Below, one piece after another: positions 1 to 7,874 of a stretch of 64,000 nucleotides of DNA; position 1 is the stretch's first letter, and the number at the start of each line of letters is the position of its first letter. The notes under the pieces were generated by a model. It saw nothing but the letters and a program-made list of their open reading frames with translations, ran no database searches and was not told the origin of the DNA. Source of the stretch: a bacterium (GTDB taxonomy: Bacteria; Desulfobacterota; DSWW01). The stretch covers positions 95,743 through 159,742 of the forward strand of contig JANQFG010000273.1 of assembly GCA_028277985.1 (NCBI GenBank), read 5' to 3'. Both the position numbers and the translations under genes were made by a program.

Positions 1-86
1 ATCTGAAAGCCCTCCCGGTGACCATGCTCGGGATCGCTTGTTGGACCTCCGGTGAAGCGGCAGGTTATGTGCAGGGCACGAGTTAG
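1..86 (+). CDS. C-terminal fragment of a probable glycosyltransferase (cut by window start)
   Basis: The frame beginning at base 3 is open from the window edge to a TAG at 84-86 and encodes about 27 residues ending GYVQGTS. The hydrophobic tail with a small-residue GEAAGY stretch resembles the C-terminus of membrane-associated GT2 glycosyltransferases. The next two genes on the same strand are a sulfotransferase and a GT2 enzyme, which supports a glycan-assembly gene here. Too little remains for a firm family call. Confidence 0.4.
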   Translation, partial: LKALPVTMLGIACWTSGEAAGYVQGTS

Positions 87-104
87 AGCAGGGGTCGGAA
101 TGAG

Positions 105-956
105 ATGAAGGGAATCACGCGCACGATCTTTCAACTGGCAGCAGACTGGCCGTCGTCGCTTCTGGGCGGGCTGAGGCACCTCAACGAGTTTCAAGAAGTC
201 GCGTCCTACTGCTTCTTCATCGGCCATCCTCGAAGCGGACACAGTATCGTAGGAGGGCTGCTGGACGCGCACCCGGAGGTGACGATCGCGCACGAACAGG
301 GCGCGTTGATGTACGTCCACGCACGGTTCAGCCGATTCCAGCTCTTCTATCTGCTGATGCGCAACGCAATGCGCTCGGCGGCGGAGAGCAGAAGGAGCGG
401 GAATTATCTCTACGAGGTGCCGGGTCAGTGGCAGGGGCGCTCGCGCTCTCTTCGGGTGGTGGGAGACAAGCTGGGAGGCGGCGCGGTCCTGCGTCTGCAG
501 CGGCGCCCCTACCTGCTGAAACGACTTCGCGAAACCGTGAGGATGCCCTTACGGTGCATTCATGTAGTGCGGCATCCCTTGGACAACATTGCTACGATCT
601 GCCGCAAGGCGGATTCACACGGTATTGCTCCGGGGCTCGACAGTTCCATTGAATACTATTTCCGCCTCTGTGAAACCGTTTCCCGTATCAGGACCGACTT
701 GGGCAAAGAGGAGGTGTTCGAAATGCGCCACGAGGCGTTTGTCGATCATCCCGGGCATTTCCTGGAACGCCTGTGCCGTTTTATCGGGGTCGAGGCCGAA
801 CCGGACTATCTCTCTGCTTGTGCGTCCATTGTTCGTCCGACACCCCATCGCAGCCGGAAGACGATCTCCTGGCCGCGGGAGTCCATCGATCGGGTCATGG
901 ATCGCTGCCGGGAGTATTCGTTCCTGAATGCATACAGCGAGGGAGACCCTGGCTGA
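105..956 (+). CDS. Sulfotransferase family protein
   Basis: 283 residues. The segment FFIGHPRSGHSIVGGLLDAH (about residues 37-56) matches the 5'-PSB loop of PAPS-dependent sulfotransferases, in which a GxPRSG-type turn binds the 5'-phosphosulfate. VVRHPLDNIAT (about 154-164) matches the 3'-phosphate-binding RxPxD region. Family members transfer sulfate from PAPS to a hydroxyl or amine, often on a glycan, lipid or peptide. The canonical PxSG loop is present here as PRSGHS, with His where Thr or Ser is usual. It starts 18 bases after the upstream fragment and is followed by a GT2 enzyme, so sulfation of a surface glycan is a reasonable inference. The acceptor is unknown. Confidence 0.75.
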   Translation: MKGITRTIFQLAADWPSSLLGGLRHLNEFQEVASYCFFIGHPRSGHSIVGGLLDAHPEVTIAHEQGALMYVHARFSRFQLFYLLMRNAMRSAAESRRSGNYLYEVPGQWQGRSRSLRVVGDKLGGGAVLRLQRRPYLLKRLRETVRMPLRCIHVVRHPLDNIATICRKADSHGIAPGLDSSIEYYFRLCETVSRIRTDLGKEEVFEMRHEAFVDHPGHFLERLCRFIGVEAEPDYLSACASIVRPTPHRSRKTISWPRESIDRVMDRCREYSFLNAYSEGDPG

Positions 957-994
957 GGCGCTCACATCCAGCGAGATCTGCCGCACGGGGCATT

Positions 995-1903
995 ATGGAT
1001 CTGCCGTTCTTCTCCATCATCGTACCCACTTACAGGCGCCCACAGGCGCTGGCCAGGTGTCTGCAGGCACTGATGGAAGCGGACTACCCACTGACGAGCA
1101 TGGAAGTCATCGTTGTCGACGATGGAAGCCCGACCCCTCCCGATGCCGTTGTCCGGGAAGCTGCGGAACGGCTGCCCGTGAGGCTCGCGCCGAAGGACCA
1201 CGCAGGCCCTGCTGCCGCGCGCAACCACGGCGCGGAGCTGGCAAAGGGAGATTGTCTCGCCTTTGTCGACGACGACTGCCGACCCTCGCCCGGATGGCTG
1301 AAGTCCATGGCAGGAACACTGGCAGAGACCCCCGTATGCGCCGTCACCGGGCGCACAGAGAACGTCTTGCGGCAGAACCTCTTCTCCCAGGCCAGCCAGA
1401 CGCTCATCTCCTTCCTGTACGAGTACTACAACTCCGATCCCACAAGAGCCCGATTCCTGACCTCGAACAACATGGTGATCTCGGCCGACCTGTTCCGGCA
1501 GATCGGCGGCTTTGACACGTCCTTTCCACGTGCGGCCGGGGAGGATCGCGAACTCTGCGACCGGCTCGTTGCAGATGGCCAACCGGTTGTGTACATGGCG
1601 GACGCCGTTGTGTATCACGCACACGAACTGTCCCTGCTGTCCTTCCTACGACAACACTTCAATTACGGCAGGGCGGCCCATCGCTTCCATCGTCTGCGAG
1701 CCGAACGAAGTAGAGGGCGTATCGAGTTCGAGTCCTTTCGTTTCTACAGGTCCCTGCTGGGCCGAGCCTTCAAGGAACAGAAGGGCTGGGAGGCGCTGAC
1801 AATGATGATCCTTCTGGGGCTGACCCAGATCGCCACAGGACTGGGATTCCTCAGGGAGGGCCTGGTCGAATTGAATCTTCGCCCAAGCACCAGGTATCCA
1901 TAA
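995..1903 (+). CDS. Family 2 glycosyltransferase
   Basis: 302 residues from the ATG at 995. The open frame extends upstream to 773 but only overlaps the sulfotransferase gene in another frame. The GT-A start is immediate: FFSIIVPTYRRPQALARCL near the N-terminus, then VIVVDDGSPTPP and LAFVDDDCRPSPGWL (the DxD metal/nucleotide-sugar site). AAGEDRELCDRL is an ED-type catalytic-base region. The C-terminal third has a hydrophobic segment near TMMILLGLTQIATGLGF. It should use a nucleotide-diphospho sugar to extend a cell-surface polysaccharide or glycolipid at the cytoplasmic face of the membrane. The 38-base spacer from the sulfotransferase suggests co-transcription. Confidence 0.85.
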   Translation: MDLPFFSIIVPTYRRPQALARCLQALMEADYPLTSMEVIVVDDGSPTPPDAVVREAAERLPVRLAPKDHAGPAAARNHGAELAKGDCLAFVDDDCRPSPGWLKSMAGTLAETPVCAVTGRTENVLRQNLFSQASQTLISFLYEYYNSDPTRARFLTSNNMVISADLFRQIGGFDTSFPRAAGEDRELCDRLVADGQPVVYMADAVVYHAHELSLLSFLRQHFNYGRAAHRFHRLRAERSRGRIEFESFRFYRSLLGRAFKEQKGWEALTMMILLGLTQIATGLGFLREGLVELNLRPSTRYP

Positions 1904-1906
1904 GAG

Positions 1907-1920
1907 ATAGAGGTCTCTAT
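1907..1920. repeat. Small inverted repeat before the efflux operon
   Basis: ATAGAG-GT-CTCTAT forms a 6-bp-arm palindrome in the 40-base gap between the glycosyltransferase stop and the efflux operon start at 1944. It could be a repressor site or a weak hairpin; no regulator gene is adjacent. Confidence 0.3.
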
Positions 1921-1943
1921 AGAGAGAAACGAAGAGAAACGGA

Positions 1944-3389
1944 ATGAAGGGCCTTTCATTACCAAAGACCGTTCTGATCGCATGGCTTGGGCTCTGCCTT
2001 TTCGCGTGTGCCCCTTACAAGGCGAACGAGAGCAGGCCTCCCCCCGTGGAAATCCCGGAGAAGTTCAGCACATCCGGCTCGCCAAAGGCATATGAAGATC
2101 GCTGGTGGGTCGCCTTCGAGGATCCGGCCCTGGACGCGTTTGTCGAGAAGGCCCTTGCGGACAACATGGACATTGCCCAGGCCTGGGCGCGGCTCGAGCA
2201 AGCCACCGCCCTCGCCCGGCAGGCAGCGGCCGGGCACTGGCCCGAGATCGAGATTGCAACCGGATACAGCAAGTCCGAGTCAAACTTCTCAGGGGGTGAC
2301 AGACTGGGAACCTTCTCGGTAACTACGGAGCGGATCCCCTTGACCATAGGAGCAGCCTACGAGTTGGACGTGTGGAAGAGAATCGCCTCGCTGAAGCGGG
2401 GCGCCGTCCTGGACATGGAGGCCACCCGCGAAGATCTGGAATCCATCGCCACGACCCTGGCCGCCCAGGTGGCCGAGGCCTGGTTCTCCTTCGTGGAGCA
2501 GGGCGCTCAGACCATGCTCCTCGAGGAACAGCAGGAGACGGGCCGGACCTTCCTCGAGCTGACCCGGCTGCGGTTCAGCCAGGGTCTCGCCTCGGCGCTC
2601 GACGTATACCAACAGAGACAGCAACTGGCGGCCACCCGGGCGGAAGTCCCGCTCGTGGAAGCGGGTCGGGAGGTCTTCCGCCATCAGCTCGCCGTGCTCG
2701 TGGGAGATCCGCCTCGTGCGTTCGAGCCACCCGCCCGCAGCGTGCTGCCCGCCCTACCCCCTTTGCCGCCCACAGGACTTCCTTCGGAAGTCCTGACCCG
2801 GCGTCCCGATGTCCGGTCCGCTTACTTGCGGCTAGCCGCTGCCGATCATCGCGTTGCGGCGGCGGTCGCGGAAAGGCTCCCCGCCCTGCGGATCGGGGCC
2901 GAGACCGGATACGAATCCCGGGACTTCGACGAGATCGAAGACCTCTTTGACAACTGGATCTGGAGCCTGTTTGCGAACATCACCTGGCCTGTTTTCGATG
3001 GGGGCCGGCGCAAAGCAGAGGTGGACCGGAACAAGGCGATCGTAAAAGAGGCCCTTGGCGGTTACGGACAGGTCATGCTCCAGGCGCTTCAGGAAGTGGA
3101 GGACGCCCTGATCCAGGAACGCAAACAAACCGACTTCCTCAAGGAGCTCGACAGGCAGGTAAATCTGGCCCAGGACACGCTGCGGGAAGCGCGAATGCGT
3201 TACGCAAACGGTCTGAGCGACTACCTGCCGGTGCTGGCGGCACTGGAGTCCCTTCAGACGGTAGAACGAAGCCAGATCACGGCCGAGCGGCAACTCCTCT
3301 CCTTCCGGGTGCAGCTCTACAGGGCCCTGGGGGGGACATGGACCCTCGCCCTGGAACCGAGGGAAGGGAAAACAGAAAAGAAGGGATAG
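1944..3389 (+). CDS. RND efflux outer-membrane lipoprotein (NodT/TolC family)
   Basis: 481 residues. The N-terminus MKGLSLPKTVLIAWLGLCLF is a signal peptide ending in the lipobox LFAC, so the mature protein is a lipoprotein. PYKANESRPPPVEIPEKF followed by WWVAFEDPALDAFVEKAL is characteristic of NodT-type outer-membrane factors. Two OEP repeats follow, with long helical heptad regions (AEAWFSFVEQGAQ and ALQEVEDALIQE) typical of the periplasmic tunnel. The length is usual for the family. It forms the outer-membrane exit duct of the tripartite pump encoded by the next two genes, which are separated by 15 bases and by a 4-base overlap. Confidence 0.92.
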   Translation: MKGLSLPKTVLIAWLGLCLFACAPYKANESRPPPVEIPEKFSTSGSPKAYEDRWWVAFEDPALDAFVEKALADNMDIAQAWARLEQATALARQAAAGHWPEIEIATGYSKSESNFSGGDRLGTFSVTTERIPLTIGAAYELDVWKRIASLKRGAVLDMEATREDLESIATTLAAQVAEAWFSFVEQGAQTMLLEEQQETGRTFLELTRLRFSQGLASALDVYQQRQQLAATRAEVPLVEAGREVFRHQLAVLVGDPPRAFEPPARSVLPALPPLPPTGLPSEVLTRRPDVRSAYLRLAAADHRVAAAVAERLPALRIGAETGYESRDFDEIEDLFDNWIWSLFANITWPVFDGGRRKAEVDRNKAIVKEALGGYGQVMLQALQEVEDALIQERKQTDFLKELDRQVNLAQDTLREARMRYANGLSDYLPVLAALESLQTVERSQITAERQLLSFRVQLYRALGGTWTLALEPREGKTEKKG

Positions 3390-3404
3390 AACAGGGAGTC
3401 ATCG

Positions 3405-4583
3405 ATGAAGGGTCGGAATCCACTCCGGAGGGTACTTCCGCTGATCGTTCTTGCCGTGGGCATTATGGGTGCGTGGTGGCTCGTTGCGCATCGCCCCCGA
3501 CCGGAGCGTGAACGCCTGGAGCCGATCCCGCCCATCGCGCAAGTCGTCCAGGCAGAACGATCCACCGAAATGGTACGTGTTGCAGCGATGGGGACGGTGG
3601 TGGCAGCCAAGCGTGTGGTCCTCCAGCCGGAGGTGAGCGGCCGGATCATCGAGCAGAGCCCCAGGCTCCTGCCCGGCGGGTTGTTCGAAGCCGGCGAGGT
3701 CGTCGTCCGGATCGATCCGCGGGACTATGAAACCGCGGTCAAGCAGCAGGAGGCTGCCGTTGAGCAGGCCCGCCTCGAGATCCAGCTGGAAAAGGGCCGG
3801 CAGGTCATCGCCGAGAGGGAATGGAAGCTCCTCGAGGAGGACATCTCCCTGGATCAGGCGAGCAAAGAGCTGGCCCTGCGAAAACCTCAGCAGAAGAACG
3901 CGCAGGCCTCCCTTGCCGCGGCCGAAAGCATGCTGGATCAGGCCCGGCTTCAGCTCGAGCGGACCCGAGTGTACGCCCCCTTCAATGCGGTCGTCCAGGA
4001 GGAATTCGTTGACGAGGGTCAGCTTGTGAGCCCTCAAACCCAGCTTGCCACTCTGATCGGAACGGACCGGTTCTGGGTTCAGGTCTCGATCCCGGTTGAC
4101 CGACTTCGCTGGATCGGCTTCTCCGGGACCGAGGGAACCGACGCATCGGTCGTTACCGTAACCCAGGAGCTGAGCGGAAACGTGCAGGTCAAACGGCCCG
4201 GCCGGCTGGTGCGGCTCCTTGGCGATCTGGATCCGGTGGGCAGAATGGCACGTGTGCTGGTCGAGATCGATGACCCGCTGGGCCTGGAGTCGGAGAACAA
4301 TCCGCACGGCCTTCCCCTCATGCTCGGCGCATACGTGAGGGTGGAGATCGAGGGCAGGAGCGTTGAAGAGGTGTTTTCAGTGCCCCGCAGGGCCATTCGG
4401 GAGGGGGATCAGGTCTGGATCATGGGCGAGGAGGACCGGCTCGTGTTCCAGCCCGTTGAAGTGCTTCATCGCAGCAAGGAGAGGGTGCTCATCCGAGAGG
4501 GGCTGAACGGGGGAGAACGAATCGTAGTCAACAGTATCCCCTCCCCCCTGCCCGGCATGAAACTACGAACCGAGCAACCATGA
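3405..4583 (+). CDS. RND efflux periplasmic adaptor (membrane fusion protein)
   Basis: 392 residues with one N-terminal membrane anchor (LPLIVLAVGIMGAWWLVA). The barrel-sandwich half-motifs GTVVAAKRVVLQPEVSGRII and RTRVYAPFNAVVQEEFVDEG flank a long alpha-helical hairpin (about 105-190). A beta-barrel and membrane-proximal domain follow. The adaptor links the inner-membrane pump to the outer-membrane factor. The ATG at 3405 is preceded by GGGAG. The stop codon overlaps the start of the pump gene as ATGA, which implies translational coupling. Confidence 0.92.
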   Translation: MKGRNPLRRVLPLIVLAVGIMGAWWLVAHRPRPERERLEPIPPIAQVVQAERSTEMVRVAAMGTVVAAKRVVLQPEVSGRIIEQSPRLLPGGLFEAGEVVVRIDPRDYETAVKQQEAAVEQARLEIQLEKGRQVIAEREWKLLEEDISLDQASKELALRKPQQKNAQASLAAAESMLDQARLQLERTRVYAPFNAVVQEEFVDEGQLVSPQTQLATLIGTDRFWVQVSIPVDRLRWIGFSGTEGTDASVVTVTQELSGNVQVKRPGRLVRLLGDLDPVGRMARVLVEIDDPLGLESENNPHGLPLMLGAYVRVEIEGRSVEEVFSVPRRAIREGDQVWIMGEEDRLVFQPVEVLHRSKERVLIREGLNGGERIVVNSIPSPLPGMKLRTEQP

Positions 4584-7500
4584 ACGGTATGGATCAAGAA
4601 CGCGGCGCCATCGCCTGGATGGCCCGAAACTCCGTGGCGGCCAACCTGCTGATGCTGCTCCTGATCGTCGGGGGCATCATCATGGGGCTGAGCATCCAGC
4701 AGGAGGTCTTTCCGGAATTCGACCTGGACTTCGTGCAAGTGCAGGTGCCTTACCCGGGGGCCAGCCCGGCAGAGGTGGAGCAAGGCATCCTCCTAGCCAT
4801 CGAAGACGGCGTTCGGGGCCTGGACGGGGTGAAGCGGGTCACCTCGAATGCTTACGAAGGTGTCGGCGTCGTCCAGATCGAGCTATTGATCGGAACGAAC
4901 GCGAACAAGGCCCAGCAGGACATTCAGAACGCCGTGGACCGGATCACCTCCTTCCCGCAGGAAGCGGAGCGGCCTGTCGTCAGCGTCCTGAGCCGGCGCA
5001 GGGAAGTGATCTCGCTGCTGGTCTACGGCGATCACCACCCACGCGTGCTGCACCGCGTGGCGGAACAGGTTCGGGACGAGCTGTTGCAGGACCCGAAGAT
5101 CGTCCTCGTGGAGCGAAGCGGCATCCCCCCGCTCGAAATCAGCATCGAAGTCCCGCTCGCCACACTACGGGCCTACGGCCTCACCCTCGAGGAGATTGCG
5201 AACCAGGTGGGTCGCGGCGCCGTGGAGCTTCCTGCAGGCGGGGTCAAGACCCGCACGGGCGAGGTGCTCCTGCGGACCGCCGAGCGCCGGGACTACGGCA
5301 AGGACTTTGCCGACATCCCGATTGTGAGCCGCACAGACGGAACCGAGATCCTGCTCGGCGACATCGCTCGAATCATCGACGGCTTCGAAGACACCGACGA
5401 GGCAGCCTTCTATCACGGCAAACCCGCAGTCCAATTGAAGGTCTACAGGATCGGAGACCAGACCCCGGTGGAGGTGGCCGAGGCGGTCAAGGCCCGCGCC
5501 GCTGAAATCGACGAGAGGCTGCCGCCCGGGATCGGCGTGACGGTCTGGCGGGACTGGTCCGAGATTTTCCAGCAGCGCATGGGTTTGCTTATCCGGAATG
5601 CAAGGCTCGGGCTCGTTCTCGTTCTCCTCCTCCTCGGCCTGTTTCTCGAGGTGAGGCTCGCCTTTTGGGTGACCATGGGCATCCCCATTTCGATTCTAGG
5701 GTCGCTGCTGATCCTTCCGTTCTTCGGTGTGTCGATCAACATGATCTCTCTGTTCGGTTTCATCGTGACCATCGGAATCGTGGTCGATGATGCGGTCGTC
5801 GTGGGTGAAAACGTCTACGAGAACCGCCAGCGGGGCATGGCCTACCTGCCCGCTTCGATCCGTGGCGCCCGGTGGATCGCCTGGCCCGTGACCTTCTCGG
5901 TCCTCACGAACATGGTCGCCTTCATCCCGATCTTCTTCGTCCCCGGGGTCATGGGCAAGATCTTTCGAAGTATCCCGGCCGTGGTCGTAGCCGTCTTCTT
6001 CATCTCACTCATCGAATCCCTGTTCGTGCTGCCCGCCCATCTGGGACATCTGCGTCAGACCGGGGAGCACGGCTTCTGGGCCTTCTTGCGCCGCATACAG
6101 AAACCCATAGGCAGGGCGCTCGAGCACGCAATCGAACGCTATTACAAGCCCGGGCTCAGAACGTGCCTGCGAAACCGGTACCTGACCATGTCGGTCGGTC
6201 TCGCGATCCTGATCGTCACGATCGGGTTCGACCAGGCAGGCCATATCGACTTCACGTTCTTTCCGAAGATCGACTCGGAGCGTGTCTACGCGAGCATCAC
6301 CATGCCATACGGGGCAGCGGTGGAGGACACGAAGGCGGTGCAGGCCCGCGTCGTAAAAGCGGCCGGAACTGTCCTGGAAAGGCACGGAGGTGAGAAGATC
6401 ACTCGCGGCATTTCCACCCACGTCGGGAGCGCCCGCCCGACCCGCGGAGGGTCGACGCTGGGCGGGGGCGGGCACCTGGCCCATGTGCAGGTCTATCTCG
6501 TGGCGACCGACCAGCGGGACGTCTCTGCCGCGGACTTCGTCCGGGAGTGGCGCGAGGAGGTGGGCGAGATCCTCGGGACGGAATCCCTGACCTACACCTA
6601 CAGCCTGATGGTCGGCTCGGGGCCTTCCATTGACGTGGAACTGAGCCACGCGAACGTACAGGTCCTGGAACAGGCAGCCACACAGCTGGCAGACGCATTG
6701 CGATCGTATCAGGGGGTCAAGGACATCGACGACGGGTTCTCCCTCGGCAAGCCCCAGCTTGACTTCAAGGTGAAGCCCGAGGCCCGCAGCCTGGGAATCA
6801 CGGCGTCCATGCTCGGCCGACAGGTGAGAAGCGCCTTCTACGGGGCCGAGGCCCTCAGGCAGCAGCGGGGACGGGAAGAGGTCAAGGTGATGGTCCGGCT
6901 TCCGGAAGCGGAGCGCAAGAGCGAGTACAACGTCGAGGAGCTGCTGATCCTCGCACCCGGGGGCGGCGAAATCCCGCTCCGGGAGGCGGCCACCGTGACA
7001 CGCGGAAGGGCCTACACGGAGATTAACAGGGCAGATGCCCGTCGCGTTCTGAATGTGACCGGGGATGTCGTGCCCGGCGTGGCGAACGCGACGAAGGTGC
7101 TGACCGACCTGGAGAAGGATGTCCTGCCGGACCTGATGGCCCGCCACCCGGGGTTGTCCTACTCCCTGGAGGGCCAGCAACGATGGCAGAGGGAGAGCCT
7201 GGAAGCCCTTCGAACGGGCCTCACCCTCGCCCTGATCGTGATCTATGCCATGCTGGCCGTCGCGTTTGGGAGCTACATACAGCCGGTCGTCGTGATGGCC
7301 GCGATTCCCTTCGGCCTGGTCGGCGCAACCATTGGGCATCTGATCATGGGGTATGACTTGAGCCTCATGTCCATGATGGGCATGGTGGCCCTGTCGGGTG
7401 TCGTGGTGAACGATTCACTCGTGCTCATACACGCCACGAACGAGAACCGACAGAGAGGCCTTACCTCCCTGGAAAGTGTCACTGCAGCGGGGGCCCGACG

Positions 7501-7729
7501 CTTTCGCCCGATTCTTCTGACCTCGCTGACCACCTTCTGCGGGCTATCACCCATGATTTTCGAGACGAGCGTCCAGGCCCAGTTCCTGATCCCGATGGCG
7601 ATCTCGCTCGGTTTCGGGATCCTCTTCGTGACCTTCATCGCCCTGCTCCTCGTCCCCTGCCTGTACCTGATCGTGGAAGATGTGAGAAATCTCTTTGGAA
7701 TCGGTACTCAGATCGAAGAAAACCCTTGA
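4580..7729 (+). CDS. RND efflux pump permease (AcrB/HAE-1 family)
   Basis: 1049 residues, the standard length for the family. The N-terminal MARNSVAANLLMLLLIVGG helix and the porter-domain sequence PYPGASPAEVEQGI are diagnostic. TM4 contains GIVVDDAVVVGENV, carrying the paired Asp residues of the proton relay. TM10 has GMVALSGVVVNDSLVLIH. Two halves of six TM helices and two large periplasmic porter domains are visible. It exports substrates from periplasm or membrane using the proton gradient. The last gene of the operon; no dedicated regulator lies next to it. The substrate cannot be read from the sequence. Confidence 0.93.
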   Translation: MNGMDQERGAIAWMARNSVAANLLMLLLIVGGIIMGLSIQQEVFPEFDLDFVQVQVPYPGASPAEVEQGILLAIEDGVRGLDGVKRVTSNAYEGVGVVQIELLIGTNANKAQQDIQNAVDRITSFPQEAERPVVSVLSRRREVISLLVYGDHHPRVLHRVAEQVRDELLQDPKIVLVERSGIPPLEISIEVPLATLRAYGLTLEEIANQVGRGAVELPAGGVKTRTGEVLLRTAERRDYGKDFADIPIVSRTDGTEILLGDIARIIDGFEDTDEAAFYHGKPAVQLKVYRIGDQTPVEVAEAVKARAAEIDERLPPGIGVTVWRDWSEIFQQRMGLLIRNARLGLVLVLLLLGLFLEVRLAFWVTMGIPISILGSLLILPFFGVSINMISLFGFIVTIGIVVDDAVVVGENVYENRQRGMAYLPASIRGARWIAWPVTFSVLTNMVAFIPIFFVPGVMGKIFRSIPAVVVAVFFISLIESLFVLPAHLGHLRQTGEHGFWAFLRRIQKPIGRALEHAIERYYKPGLRTCLRNRYLTMSVGLAILIVTIGFDQAGHIDFTFFPKIDSERVYASITMPYGAAVEDTKAVQARVVKAAGTVLERHGGEKITRGISTHVGSARPTRGGSTLGGGGHLAHVQVYLVATDQRDVSAADFVREWREEVGEILGTESLTYTYSLMVGSGPSIDVELSHANVQVLEQAATQLADALRSYQGVKDIDDGFSLGKPQLDFKVKPEARSLGITASMLGRQVRSAFYGAEALRQQRGREEVKVMVRLPEAERKSEYNVEELLILAPGGGEIPLREAATVTRGRAYTEINRADARRVLNVTGDVVPGVANATKVLTDLEKDVLPDLMARHPGLSYSLEGQQRWQRESLEALRTGLTLALIVIYAMLAVAFGSYIQPVVVMAAIPFGLVGATIGHLIMGYDLSLMSMMGMVALSGVVVNDSLVLIHATNENRQRGLTSLESVTAAGARRFRPILLTSLTTFCGLSPMIFETSVQAQFLIPMAISLGFGILFVTFIALLLVPCLYLIVEDVRNLFGIGTQIEENP

Positions 7730-7874
7730 CACCCGTGTCGCGACCAAACGAGATTGTATACATCTAATCCATCCGAAGGGTTCGTTCGGGAGGAATCTCG
7801 TGCGTGTCCCTGATTCGGAACCGAGAGAAAGAGACAAAACTGAACGAATCCGGTAATTTTGGGGCTAAGAGATC

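Noticed and set aside
6005..7339. Minus-strand open frame of 444 residues
   Set aside because: Antisense of the conserved RND pump; no recognisable domain.
7726..7762. TTGACA and TATACA before the sensor kinase gene
   Set aside because: Spacing of 25 bases is too long for a sigma-70 promoter.
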